From Anaeramoeba flamelloides (Eukaryota; Metamonada; Anaeramoebidae): 64,000 bases of DNA. The notes under the pieces are model-generated. The model was not told the origin of the DNA, did not search any database, and was given only the letters and a program-made list of their open reading frames with translations. Position numbers and translations under genes: made by a program. The stretch is taken from the NCBI GenBank assembly GCA_027625915.1, contig JANTQA010000033.1, forward strand, positions 4,402,001 through 4,466,000, in the 5' to 3' direction. Shown here piece by piece: positions 10,853-23,739 of the stretch; the first letter of the stretch is position 1; each line of letters opens with the position of its first letter.

Positions 10853-13800
10853 TACTAAATCTTGATGATTTTTTTTCTCAAAGGTAATAGAAAGATATGT
10901 TTCAACAAAGAATCAATTAAACCCGATTAACAAACCCCTAAAACAACTTTTTCTTTGAAAAGAATTAGATTTTTTAAAAACAATTCATTTTATCAAATTG
11001 AATTTTCAATTAAGAAGATATTCGACTTTTTTGTTTTATTGTTTTTTATCAAATTAGAAAAAGAGAAAAATTTGCAAAAATATTTAATTTTTAAGAAATT
11101 TTTACTTTGGGGAATTCCCCAAAGTTTGTATAAACGAATAACATTAAAAATTTAATCTTATTTTAAAAATATAAGAAAAATAAACCAAATTTTGTACCCT
11201 TGAAGAAAAGAAAAAAATTATTCGATTATTTTATACACACATATTTATAATATTATTTGAAATTTAAAATATTCAGTCATATTCTTTTTCAATTATTCTG
11301 AGTTGCAATAACAAACTGTTATTATTAAAAAAAAAAAAAATTGATAATATCCAATATTTTTTTTTTATTAGAATTATTAATCTTGATTTTTTTTATTTGT
11401 TTGAAAATCTTTAAAAATTGAGAAATAATAAAGATTATTGATACTTTTAATCTTTGGATTATAACCGACTCACTTTAATAATTATGATTGTTTTATTAAT
11501 TATTAATTTGAAATAATTAAATTGAAAACTATTTTTCCATGTTTAAAGTCGAATTTTACAGGTTTTTAAAAAGGTATTTTTATAGAATTTTTAATTTTAT
11601 TGTTTGGTTCTTTTTCTCCTACTTTTTTTCATTCAATCAAAAGAAAAAGTGATGTGAACTGTTCTTTGAATCAATAAATTATATTTTTTTTATCAATTTT
11701 TAAGATAATTATTCTGGTTAACAAAAAAAAAAAAAAAAAAAATAGATTTATGAAACAGATTGAAAATTATTAATATTTTTCAAGAATAGTGGTTATAAAC
11801 ATGTAAATTTTAGAGTAATTTTTAATTTTTACTTAGAAATTGGAGTTTTTTTCTTAGGTGAAAATCGATTTTTCAAAATATTATTTGCTTGAAGAGATTT
11901 GGGAATTTTTTAATTTTTTCCCCAAAATTCAAAATCAATTTTTTTTTTTTTAGATAAAAATGAGCTAAATACGTTTTAATGGTTCTTTTGAATAAGGAAA
12001 AACAATCTTCACAAAAAAAATAATTTAAAACTTGAAAGTTATTTTTTTCATTTTTTGAAAACCAAAAAACAACTTTTTTAAAACATCAAAAAATAAAAAA
12101 ATATTTACGTATAGATTTCAATTTAATTGATAATTTTTTTGTTAAGCTTCTATTAAATTTTTATTTATTTAATCATCTATGCCCCTATTATTTTTATTAG
12201 TTGGGATATAAATTTGAAAGATTAAGTAATTAAAAATAATAAAAAATAAAAAATCTTATTTTGAAATCAAGACTTTTCAAAATAAAAGAAAAATAGATCA
12301 CACCATTTTCAAGAATTATCTTGGTAGTTAATAAAAACAATATGTTCCTTTTTTTAGTTTTATATTGGAAATATGTGAAATTTTAGATTTAAATAAATAG
12401 AATCACATTAAGAAATTGTTTGAATCGATGTTAGCACATCATTTTTATAAACAAAAACACAATATATCAAATAAAATGTATACTAGATCATGAAAAGATT
12501 CCAATTCATTTTTAAAAAATATTACTCCCTGAAACCAATAATTATAAATATCAAATTTTCCTCTTTTTTTTTTTAGTAAGTAAAAATTCACAAAATTTAC
12601 TTTTTGTTTACTCAGTTTTTTTGATTCTCATGAAATTGGTTTTAAGAGAGAGACACTTGGTATAAATTCCATTAGAATAATTTCGATTTCCTTCGTATTG
12701 ATTGATCAGAAAAAAGAGAATGTGATAATAAATATTTTCACTATAAAGCCAGAGTATCAAAATAAAAACCAAAAAAAAATTCATTGTTTAATTCATTTTT
12801 TTTTCAATCTCGCTTTTTTCAAAACCCCCATAAACAAAAAGTTATAGGAAATGTAAAAAGGATATTTATTCAAACCTAGTCAAATATTTGGTTCAAAAAA
12901 AAAATAACTTAATGATATTCCCAAAAAGTTAATTTAAAAAAAAAATGACAAAAAATTGTCCTTTTTTGCTTTTATACTGTTATTATTACTTGAAACTAAA
13001 ATAAAAAAATTGTTAAATTGATTTTAATAGTAAAATTAAAGAATTTTTTAGTTTATAATTAAGGAGAAAAAGTTCAAAAGGTTTTAAAATTGTAACCATA
13101 CTGAAAAAAAAAAGTAATATCAATTAAAAGAAGAAACAAATTAACTTTAAATAATAATCTATTAAATTATTTTCAATCCAATCAACGATTACAATTTAAA
13201 TCTATTTCTTATCGGAAATCAACATCAAGATTTTGAAGATCTCAAAAAAAAGTCAATTTTTTTCAACAAATTTTTAAAAATAGATTAATCAAGACTAACC
13301 CAGACCATATGTAGTAATAATAATAAAAATAGTTATTGTATTTAATCCTCCATTTTGTCTTTAATCATTTATTTCTTCTTTTATTAATTCGATCATATTT
13401 TTCTTTTTCCAGTAAGATCTCCCTGTTAAAAATTGTTTTTCTACTTTTTGTAACAAATGATTAATGGTCTGAAGGATTTTTAATTTCACAGTTAATTTTT
13501 AATAAATTTTGGGTTAGTCACAAACTCATGAATAGATTTTTTGATCGTTATGGGCTTGTTTCTCAGTTCCTCGGTTTGTTAGTCTGTTCAAGGAAAAGTC
13601 AAAAATACTTTAATTTTATAACGAAATAATTAATTTATTTTGAAATAAAAAGACAACGAAGCTGCTTGGTAATCCTTTTTGAAACAAAAGAACATGGTTT
13701 TACAGTAATAGTTAATTTATCAAAATAATTTTAGTTATTTTCAAATTAAGAAATAGAATGTTTGGATTGTTCAACAAAAGGGTTAATTTTAAAAATAAAG

Positions 13801-13912
13801 AATAGTTGAAAGGTAAAGCATCTAATAGACTCAAGTTTCAAATTAGAATCATTTTTTAAAAAACTACATTTTTCACAAACCAAACCTATCATATTATTTT
13901 AATTCACCAATA

Positions 13913-14541
13913 ATGGGTTCATCAACTCAAGTAACAATTTTTTCATTATGTGCAGGATTATTATTTGGACTTGGATGGTGGCTGTGGATCGATTCCGTTG
14001 CCTACGCTTCACATATCGACGATCCTGTCCCTGTAAGTGGAGCCTATTGGATCCCAGGAATCTTTGGGACCGTTGCTGTGCTTTTAATTTGTATCACGCC
14101 AACAGACGCAGACGACGATATGATTGATGAAAATCGTGGCAAGAGAATTAAGGCTTTTCTTTTGTTTTCCTTTTTTGTTGGAATCGCTTCCATTCTTGCC
14201 TCAATGTGGATCTTGATCGAAGTTTATGGTGGTGTTAAAAAAGATGCAACAGACCCCAAATCAAGTTGGCCAGGTGTCGCTGGAATGTTACAAACCCTTT
14301 CACTCTTTGTTTCGTAAGTGATCACTTCAAATTTTTTTCTTATCCTTCTGTTTCATTTTATTTTCTTTTTCTTTTGTTTTTCTTTTGCTGGTAGATTTCG
14401 CTTCATAATAAAAATACAATAAAACCCTTTGATTAATTCCTTTTTTTTTTTTTTTTTTTTTTAAAAAAACCTTTAATCCTCAATAATAGTGCACTTCTTT
14501 ACAGGTGGTGTAAAAGCCAGTCAAGCACCGACGATCTTTAA
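13913..14541 (+). CDS. TMEM50 / UPF0220 family four-pass membrane protein
   Basis: Two exons, 13913-14313 and 14505-14541, joined in phase 2 at TTC|GTAAGTG and TTTACAG|GTGG, giving 145 residues ending WCKSQSSTDDL. Membrane segments lie at about 7-29, 44-62, 79-104 and 120-136. The pattern of an N-terminal GWW near a WIDS motif, a PGIFGT turn into helix 2, an ENRGKRIKAF linker before helix 3, and a short polar tail matches TMEM50A/B and yeast Vps68. In those organisms the family acts in the endoplasmic reticulum and endosomal membranes; Vps68 assists vacuolar sorting and ESCRT-related steps. The length fits the family (about 145-180). The terminal exon is tiny and too short for an ORF scan, but its acceptor is clear and the frame ends at once. 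Confident call. Confidence 0.88.
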
Positions 14542-17044
14542 ATACACCAAAATTAAATTAAATTGTTTTTTTTATTTTTTCATTAATCCCTTCAAAAGCA
14601 ACTTTATGTTTTTATTTTTCTTTTTTTTCTTTTTTATTTTTTTTCTCTTTAATTAACTTCTTCAAAAAAAACCTTTTCAAAGTGTTTTCTCAATTTGTAT
14701 CATTTTATTAAAAAATTATTTTTATTAGAAATGAACAAAAATCAAAAACCTTTTCAAAAAAAATAAAAAAAACAATTAACCAATAAAAAGGAATCTGGAT
14801 CAAATGTTTTCTTTTTTTCCTTTTTTGCTAACTTTTCTTTTTTATTCCTTAAATTGAAATGGTGAGATATTTCATCCTTTTTATCTTCTTAGACATTAGC
14901 CCAAAAGAAGCTGTTTTACTTGGAGAAATTTCAAATTGCTAACCAAAACGATTTTAAAATAAAATCAGGCACACTTTAACAAATACCTTGGAAATCTTTT
15001 TTGTTTTTCAAAATTTTTTAACAATTTCAGAAAAAAAATTTGAACTTTCAAATTTCCTTGATTTTTCTTTAAATTTCATTTGGTGAAATTTGTGGTACTT
15101 ATTCCTCAAAAAATCCTCAACCTTTCAAAAAAAATTATTAAAGGCTCTTTCCTCTAAGTTTCAATGAAACTCTTCAAACAATTCTAGAAAAAATATTCAT
15201 TGAAATCTTATCACCTTTTCAAACAATTTGAGTTAATATTGGAGACTTGAAATGAATTAATACTTTTAATAGTGCCTTTTAACCCTTGAACGAAGAAAGT
15301 TGAGCGTGTTTTTTATATGTAAACCTCACTGAAAATGAAATGTAATTTCTATTAAAAAAAGACTTAAATCAACTTCAAAGATAATTCATCATTTTATTAC
15401 CAACCAAATGAACAAAAACAATTAAAATTGACATGAATATTGAAATACGATTAGTTATTTTTCTTTATCTTAGGTACTAGTAAAATAAAAAAAATCTTCA
15501 ACGATATTTAATAGCAAAATCAAAAAAATTTTACCACATCTTGAAATTTAAAAAATGGTGTAAAAACCTGATTACTTGATAACATACTTATTTTTAATGA
15601 TATTTTCAGAAATGAATTATTGTTTTTAAAATTTTAGATCTATTTTTCTCATTTTTGAACAGTTCAAAATAACAACTTATATTCTATTTAAAACACAAAA
15701 AAATTATTTTCTTTGGGAGAAGAAAGAAATCTTATTAATTTCGAAGGGGATGTACCAAAATAGACTTTAAAAATAAAAGCATAAAGTTCTAAAATAACTC
15801 AAAATAAAGCATATACTTGTTTTCAAAAAAATTACAATAATTATTTTAAACTTGAAAAATTAATTTTTTGATTCAAAGAGCAGTTCAAATTAAATGTTTT
15901 CTCTTTATTGTATGAAAAAATATGAGAAAAAAATCCCAACCATTATGTTAAGAATTCCCCCAATATACTTTTTAAACCCTATATTATGTAGGTTATAATC
16001 GAAAGAAATATTTTTTAATTTGCTTTTTTTTTATCAATAATTAATGCCCAATCTAAATTTTTCCGTTTGGTTAGAAATAAACCAAAAATTAAATGTATCA
16101 AATCGACTTTGCAATTATTTTTCAATTTAAAAGAAATAAAACAAAAAAAAAAATTTATACATATTCTCAAATAACTATATTCAATAATAAGAGTTTGTTT
16201 TTACTCTTAATATTCGAAAAAGAATATTGAATGATCTTTTAAGTTTTAAGCATTTTAATAAATATTTGTGAAAAAATAAATGATCATTTTTTTCTGGAAC
16301 TTCAAGGGTTCAATATTTGGTTTATTTTTCTTGTTATTATAAAATAAAATTAAATTTTCAAGGCTACTTGTCCATAAAAACTCTTAGAGATTACTAATCG
16401 TGAGATTTCTTGAAAATAATTGTTTTTTTCCAAATTTTTCTTTTTCTTTTTTGTTTTAAAAATTCAAAACAAAAAGTATCAGGATCTTTGAACTGAAAAT
16501 TTAATTGGGAAACAAGAATTCTTTTTAAAAATGACAACACATTTCTCTAAAGTTGAGAAATGAGTTGGTTTATCAACTTAAAACCCATCATTGTTAAAAT
16601 AATTACTCTATTACCTTTGGGAAAAAAATAAATGGGGGTTACTAGTCCCTTAAAAATGATTATAAATATTAAAATATTTCAATAATGGATAAACAATAAA
16701 ATAAGCTGTGTTTATAAAAAATAGTGTTTAAACAAAATTTGTGTTGCATTATATCCTTTGTTTTATGCCTAATCATTTATACTAACTTTTATTAATTTCT
16801 CCTTTTTTCCATTTTTAATCATTTTTCGAGTTAAGTGGGAAGTATAAACAATTCGCCTTTATTAGTTCTTTCTAAAAAAAATTATATATTTCGTTATTAG
16901 AAAGAATATTAAATCCTAAATTGTTTGATTTTTTATTGTTTTGCTTATTTATTTGAAAATTTATATTTATTTGATATCGGAATAAATAATGATTTCATCT
17001 AAAGTTGTATTAGTTTCATTCTTTTTAGTTTATTTTGGGTATAT

Positions 17045-17592
17045 ATAAAATAAATTACAACGATTTAGGTCTGGTCGAAACAGCTGAAATAATAGAAATC
17101 TAATTATTTACTTTCAATTTAGAAATAATTTTGATTTGACAAATAATTTTTTTTCTTGTTTTATCTTTTCTGTTTTTTTTTTTTTTTTTTTCCTTTCCTT
17201 TTTTTTTGTTAAGTAATCATCCAAGTTAGATACTAGAAAAATGATCCAATCGCTGATAGAAGGTGAAAGTTAAATTTGTTAACTTGAAAAATTATATAAA
17301 TTTCGTTGAAAGTATCTAACCATTTGACCGATTATTAATTGTTGGTGAAATTTCAACATATTTAACAATATTATTTTTTGTTCTTCTAATTCCATCATTT
17401 TGGACACACCAATTTTGATTTTTTCATTTAATTTTTTTTTTCTTTTATTTGGGCAAAATTGATGTCCAATAAATTCCTACAACTGTCAAATTAAATGTGG
17501 CTTTATTTTAGGCTTGGAAAAATATAATAAATTGAATTTTTTTTTCTGTCTATTTTTGATTTTAGGTGTGTCCAAATTTTTGGAATGGGGTT
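17045..17592 (+). mobile_element. Mariner-like 530 bp family, degenerate copy
   Basis: The right end GGAATGGGGTT followed by TA, with GTGTCCAAATTTTTGGAAT inside it, is the same as at 48831-48849. Interior blocks such as GTTGGTGAAATTTCAACA match 48600-48620. The left end is blurred, near 17045. No transposase recognised. Confidence 0.6.
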
Positions 17593-19489
17593 TATATGAA
17601 ACAGCACCTGTCCAACACACAAGAATGCGATTTAAGCAAGTAAGTACATTTTACCATTTTGAAAAGTTTTTATTGTATAAACCTTACTGAAAAATATTTT
17701 TTGAGTGTTACGATTCTATGAAACCAATAAACCAAAACACCATTCACTACTCTATTTGTGAAAAGAAAAGAACCAAAGTAATCCAGAATAGAATCTTTAA
17801 TTTTTCAATTTTTGGAAAAGTTTTTTGGATTAAATTTTGGGTTTTATTAAATTTGATATTGGATCTACTGCCATCAAAAGAAATTGTGCAAAAAAAATTA
17901 ATCCATGTTTCAAAATAAAAAGCTTGTTTTTTTTTTTTGTTATAGAAGACATATACATCAACTGGTCAAAGAAAATGATGATAAACACAAAATAAATATG
18001 GTATAGGTATCTTAAAGTTCTATTATTTAAAAATAAATTTGAAAATAAAAGATCAAATTACAAAAATTATATAAAAAAAGTGCTAATTTTTCAGAAAATT
18101 TAACCAATTCAAAAAAACAAAAAATACCCAAAAAAATTGAGAATATTATAAAAAATTTTCAACTAATTGTCTTCCTAATATAAATTTTACTGAAAAACAT
18201 ATAGATATTTACTTTCAATATTGATTTGAACTTTGGTATATTATATGGTAGTTTATTGGATGTTACATTTGGGAAACAAAGTAAAAAAAAAAAATCGGAA
18301 GATATTTTGAAACACGCATTATTTTGATCACTATAGAAATATGTTTAGACGAATGTTTGAAATTAATCAAATAGTAAACCATAAAAATAGACCGAAAAGG
18401 TGTACATTTGAAACAAATATTTTCGTTTAGAAGACCAAACATTAAGATCACCATTCCAACTAATTTTGTTGAAATCAAAAATGAAAAAAAAAAATTGATA
18501 TCAAAGTCTATTTTGAAGATTTGTTTTTTTTAAGGTTTGAATTTGAGATGAACCCAAACATATCATTACCTTGAATTTCTAACCCAGTTAATATTTATTT
18601 TTATTTAACAAAGATCCTTTTTTTTTTTGCAAATTTGTTTTCAAAATTCAATTTTCAAGTATTTTTATTAAACCAAACCAAGATAAAGAACACTATTTCA
18701 AAAATTAAATTAAAGGGGTTGAATTCTCTGTATCAAAAAAACAGTTTACCAAAATTTCAACCCAAAATAAAAGAAAAATTTAGAAAAAATTTCTATCAAA
18801 TTTAGAATTATTTTGAGTTCAATATTTTAATGGAAAACAAAACATTATAAAACCAAACTTAAAAATCCAATAAATCTTTGTTTTGGTGAGGAATTCAAAA
18901 AATATCCTGATTTTCTGAAATATAACTAGAATTAGATGAATTGAATGAAAGAGTGATTTTTTAATTTAGGGGTTCGGTTACACAATATTTAGGAATTTAG
19001 GCACACAAAGGGGGTTATTAACTCCTCCCTTAAATAATAAAAAAATAAAAAAAAAAAAAAAAAAAGGATTTTTTAAATTCTTTTTGGAAATTCTTCGAAA
19101 TAAAAAGCAATTTGTTTCTCAAAAATTTTACAAGCAAAAGTATTTACCCCAAGAATTAAAAACAAAATTAAATTAAGAAGAAGCTATTGTGTCAAATGTT
19201 ATAGATAAGATGAAGAAATAAATGATTTTTATTTTTTTTTTCTTGATCAATCTTTTCATTTTTTTGATTCCATTTTTTAGTTGGTTTGAAAATATATTAA
19301 ACTAGGATATATCCCACTTCTGTATTAATTAAAATAGCAATGTATTTGGTTAAAGAAATGATTTGAAGAATTCATTTTCACATAAACAATTGACACTCAA
19401 AATTTGAAAAATGTAATTACCCCCTTAAAAATCCCTATTTCTTGTTTATAAGTTGTGGTCATCCTATTGGTTTATCCATTTTTTATCTC

Positions 19490-19930
19490 TACAGTGAACC
19501 TGTATTTTGATCACTTGCTAAATTTGGTAATTGGTAGAACTCTCAAACATGGATTGTTTACACTGACGTTCTTTGTATTTGTTACAAAAGTGTTTAATTT
19601 TTTATTCAACAACCTACTAACCTTAAACTCTAAAAAAATAAACAATACTTTTCCATTTGGTTCAAGAAGTACAGAGGAACAATGCTTTTCAATTGATATT
19701 GGTGAAGATCAAGAATTTCCATTTTTTTTTTTTTGGGATAAATTGTTCGAAAGATGAGAATTTTAGAATTCCAAACAAATCGCACACGATCTTCAAGTAA
19801 TATCACACTTCCCCAATTGAATTTCGTTTTTGTGTTTACAGCTCTCGAGGTTTGGTATCAGTTTCTGAGATTTTTGGAAAAAATAAAATTTTCAAATCTT
19901 TTAGTGTTCTCTCTCTAATTGGACATAGCA
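19490..19930 (+). other. Possible unrecognised gene piece or remnant
   Basis: A patch that is less AT-rich than its surroundings. After a TCTCTACAG acceptor-like site an open frame runs about 89 codons to the stop at 19755-19757, including GSRSTEEQCFSIDIGEDQEF, but it has no in-frame ATG. A second acceptor-like site, GTGTTTACAG, lies at 19833-19842, and a short ATG frame crossing it after a 46 bp GTAATA...CAG gap can be drawn. The reverse strand also shows protein-like short frames, so neither strand is favoured. Not recognised; it could be a decayed gene or a missed multi-exon gene. Confidence 0.2.
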
Positions 19931-20233
19931 ATAACCAAAAAAAATAAAACTTTCTTTTTTTATTATTTGTTGTTTTCTTTCATTAAAAAAAATTGAGAAA
20001 AGAAAAAGTCAAAAAGAGATCAATAAAAATTGATCATTAAAAATTAAGATAACAAAATAAAATAAAATTATTACAGTAAAACCCTTTTTCAAAAAAAGGT
20101 TCAAATTAATATTCAAATTGACAACCAGTTCATTCTTTCGTTCAGTTTTTTTTTAAAAGAAAAAAGTTTGACAAAAAATTGCAATTAAAAATTTAGAAAA
20201 ATATTTCCAAAATTAAAATTGTTGCAATCGAAT

Positions 20234-21220
20234 CTAGATCTCAATTTTTTGGATAACAGACAACTGGTTTTGGGAAATGTTGAGAAGTTGACTATCTTTT
20301 TCGTTCCTGTTTTTGATTGTTTCTAGGGTTTGTAATCCTTTTTCCATTCTGCTTACAAACTCTTTACATTGCTGTTGTACGATCTGATCAATTTTTCCAC
20401 CTTCCAGATACACCTTTTCACGGACGCATTTGGAACAGAGCAATTTGTGTCGCTGCTTATTTAGCTTTCTGTACTCAACTTTTACATCATTTCTTTCCTT
20501 CTCGATTTTGTGAAATTCCTGTTGCAGTCGATCAAGCTTTGTCTGCTTTTGGCTGATTTGTCTTCGCAATAAGTCAATGATTTTCCTTTGTGATTGATTA
20601 GAGTTGGGAAGCATACTACTTTGCCGATTTCCTTTGCTGATAGGTGCGCTTTTTTGGTTCGGAAATGAGCAAGTTCTTGTGGCTGGGGATTTTCTTATTT
20701 TTAATTCATCTTTTTTCATTTTGGATCCCTTTTTGGATCCTTTTTTTGGAACTTTTTTTGGCGCCTTTTTAGCGCCTTTTTTTTTCGAACCCTTTTTGAG
20801 AATCTTTTTGTTGGACTTTTTAGCCCCATCTTTGGATTTTTTTTTCAATTTTTTTTTTTTGTCGTTTTGGACGGATACAGAAATCATTTTCTTACTAATT
20901 TCTTTGTTATGCTTTTTTGATTTTGAAACAGGATGAAATTTTCTTTGTCTGTAAAGTGGCAAATCGCTTCTTATATCAGAATCAGATGTGTTGGTGTTTT
21001 TTTCTTTTGATCTGCTTTTCAGAATTTTGTTTTTGGATTTTTTGTTTTTCTTATTTTTTGAAGTGTGAGTCTTTTCTTTTTGTTTTTTATGTTTTTTGTT
21101 TGTCTTTTTGCCTTTTCCACCGTGTTTTCGTTTTCTTGTTTTTTTGGAATGGTTTTTTTTTGTGTTTTTAAAAGCCTTGTCTTGAGAGAAATTTTCTTGT
21201 CTTGAGATTGCAACGGACAT
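20234..21220 (-). CDS. Lysine-rich protein with C-terminal coiled coil, unknown function
   Basis: 328 residues in one exon. Residues 20-170 are highly basic (K, S, G and N) with KKxxKK and repeated KKGSKK-type units, suggesting nuclear or nucleolar location and RNA, DNA or chromatin binding (inference). A short acidic patch, TSDSDIRSD, lies near 78-86. Residues 211-260 form a heptad-like helix (LLRRQISQKQTKLDRLQQEF and onward), followed by a CSKC pair at 262-265, a further Cys at 285 and another helical stretch. The lysine-rich half reads through homopolymer A runs, but the C-terminal half is well-composed coding sequence, which is why I accept it. I recognise no family. The ATG at 21220 is the first in frame. 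No neighbour gene within 5 kb. Confidence 0.7.
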   Translation of the reverse strand: MSVAISRQENFSQDKAFKNTKKNHSKKTRKRKHGGKGKKTNKKHKKQKEKTHTSKNKKNKKSKNKILKSRSKEKNTNTSDSDIRSDLPLYRQRKFHPVSKSKKHNKEISKKMISVSVQNDKKKKLKKKSKDGAKKSNKKILKKGSKKKGAKKAPKKVPKKGSKKGSKMKKDELKIRKSPATRTCSFPNQKSAPISKGNRQSSMLPNSNQSQRKIIDLLRRQISQKQTKLDRLQQEFHKIEKERNDVKVEYRKLNKQRHKLLCSKCVREKVYLEGGKIDQIVQQQCKEFVSRMEKGLQTLETIKNRNEKDSQLLNISQNQLSVIQKIEI

Positions 21221-22457
21221 CCAACAGATTGGGTTTGTTTTTTTTTGAAAGTGTCAAGTTATTTTTGTCTTTTATGAAAAAGTGTTCAAAATTTGTGATA
21301 AGGCTGGGAATAAAAAAGTTAGGTTTTTTTTTTATAAAAAATGTTTGTTGAAAATTGTTTTTATTTATTTGGGGGTGTGAATTAAAAATGTTAAAAACTC
21401 TCAAAATAAATTGGAAATGCATCCAAGTTGTCTAACTTGATTGTTTGTTGAATGCTTTGTTACCCATTTCATTTCTCATTTTGTAAAACTTTACTTAAAT
21501 TCTATTTGACTCACAATTCCTGGACTTGAACAAAATTTTAACACTGTTTTTATAACATTAAACAAAAATAGAAAGTTTACTTTTTTTGAAGTAAATCTCG
21601 AGAAAGGTTAAAAAGTAACAAAAACAGAAACTTGCTTTTTGATGTTTCGAATTTTCAAATATCTTTGACTTGAGTTGTATTTCAAACTTGATCATATCTC
21701 AAGAACTTGTTTGTTGAGAAGACAGAACAATCAATGGAATTTCTTTTAATTTAATTGTGATCAATTTTGCAAGATTTTAATAATATTTGAATCGTAAAAT
21801 GAACCTTGGTAACACACCTCATGTGAATACATTGGAAGATTCTTCAATTTATTTATGTGCGCTCAAAGCTCGTTTGTGTGGAAATTAAATTATTATTTTA
21901 GTCAATTTTTCGAGAGGTTTTTTCTGTATCAAACATAATCTAATCAAGAATGACAAAAAGAATTGAAATTGCACGCCTATTTAAGTAATCACAAGTTTCT
22001 CATTCAACGACTTTTCAATTGTTCGAAAAAAGAATCAACACAACTTTTTTTCAAAGAATAATTTTCTTTTTTTGATTTTTGAAAATTAAGGTTTGCCTTG
22101 TGTCAAGAACGAAAAAAGGTTATCATGTGTTAGCCGCCCGGTGATCTTATTTGGGTTATTCGCGATTTGATCTTTAAATTTCGTAAGGCTTTTGATATTG
22201 GTTAAAAAAATGAATTTTCTGTTGTTAAAATAATTCGGAAAGAAAAGTTAAAAAGGGATTTCAAAATAAAAAGGTTATTTCTTTTTGTTATTGAAGAACT
22301 CTCATTAATCGGCCAAAGAAACTGACAATAAATAATAATTAAATATTGGTATAGGTTTCTTAAAGTTCTATAAATAAAAAGAAATTTAAAAATGAATGGT
22401 TAAATTAGAAAATTCTATTTCAAAAAATAGAGTAAATTTCGATGAAAACTTTTTTAA

Positions 22458-22918
22458 CTGTTGAGAGAAAAATGTTGGACAGAGAAAAATAATTGGACAG
22501 CAATTTTAATTGGGAACATTACTGAAAATGATTTTTAATTTCAATCTTTTGTGAAATAACTAAAAAAAAATAACAATAATCTACTTATTAAAATAACGAT
22601 TAATGTCATTCTACTTTTTCAAAACCTTATCTCTTATAATCTAAAGCAAGTTTAAAAATTACCATTTTCAGAATTAATAGTAAACTTTACTAAAACTATG
22701 GATTTTTGTTAAAATGGCATGGGCATCGTTTATTTATCAACCATTCAAATGAGTATTCTACACACACCACAGATTAATGAACTTGTAACAGATTTAAACC
22801 TGGATTTATATAGAGTTCACCTAGTTATCAATAGGATTTGATTTTCAATTTTACTAATGTTCTCAATTAAAAATGGTACCCAACCATTTTTCTGTGTCCA
22901 ACAATTTTCTCTCAACAG
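22458..22918. mobile_element. PIF/Harbinger-like MITE, copy 1 (TAA duplication)
   Basis: 461 bp starting CTGTTGAGAGAAAAATGTTG and ending with the inverse, flanked by TAA at 22455-22457 and TAA at 22919-22921. The copy at 61829-62286 has the same ends and a TTA/TTA flank, so the target duplication is a 3 bp TWA, as used by PIF/Harbinger transposons. No transposase in either copy. Confidence 0.8.
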
Positions 22919-23483
22919 TAATATCAAAAATTCAAAAATTTCCTTGGAAATTTGGAAAATTTTTTGTATTTTTCCCAATAATGTATGTAATTGTTTTTAT
23001 TGATAAAGATCAAGGAGTTTGATTTAAAAATTTAGTTGAACCTAGGTATACTATTGGATATTGAATTGGATGTAAAATGTGGATATGAAGAATATAAAAT
23101 ATGGGATTTTCTTTGAAAAATAAATTATAGGCGTTTGGTGAAGCTAAATTTTTGATCAATATATGTGAAAAGAATAACAAGAATAAGGATATTTCATTTT
23201 TATCAAATCTGGTAATAGTTTTGATATAACAAAGATCTTTGAACTTTTTACATAGTAAATTACACAAATATATCGGAACACAAAAGATAAATTTTTATAA
23301 ATCTGAAAATTTCCTTGGTGTATTATTTTAAGTAATGAACCTTTTTATTATTCCCCTAATAAAATGAAAAATGTATAACCTATTTTAATTTATGTGGTAA
23401 AGGTGTTAAAAGAAAAAAACTTTTATAAACTGTTATCAGACAAATTTAATAAATTATTGTTTTTAATAAAATATGATAACATG

Positions 23484-23514
<31 letters not shown>
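23484..23514. repeat. TA microsatellite
   Basis: About 15 TA units without interruption. Confidence 0.9.
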
Positions 23515-23518
<4 letters not shown>

Positions 23519-23739
23519 GGGAAAATTTATTAATGTTTTTAATAAAGGGGATTTTTTTTTCATAATCATAAAGAGATAAAAGATTTTTTGAAATGAAAAA
23601 TAATAATTTTGCTATAAATTTTTTTTAAATTATAATATTTTATTTCTAAAAATTTCAATATATAAATTTTGATCAAAACAGAAAAGATGGTGATTGCCTC
23701 CCAAAAGCGTTTATAATAATACTGAAGTTGTTGTGGTTA

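Larger units (their letters stand above)
9762..13912. other. Gene-free spacer with two MITE-like elements
   Basis: Between the start of the T2-like gene and the TMEM50 gene. Contains the 223 bp element at 9858-10080 and a 480 bp element at 10371-10852. From about 10900 to 13900 I see only AT-rich, homopolymer-rich DNA without exon-like stretches. Confidence 0.6.
14542..20233. other. Gene-free spacer with one mariner-like relic and one unexplained patch
   Basis: AT-rich DNA between the TMEM50 gene and the lysine-rich gene. It holds the mariner-like relic at about 17045-17592. A block at 17940-18060 is partly repeated at 22290-22400 (shared GGTATAGGTNTCTTAAAGTT). A less AT-rich patch at 19490-19930 is listed separately. 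I see no other exon-like sequence. Confidence 0.55.

Noticed and set aside
20917-21171. F- and C-rich plus-strand frame
   Set aside because: Antisense of the lysine-rich coding stretch.
22100-22200. GC-richer spot (TTAGCCGCCCGGTGATC) considered as a tRNA or regulatory site
   Set aside because: No cloverleaf, A-box or B-box arrangement could be drawn.
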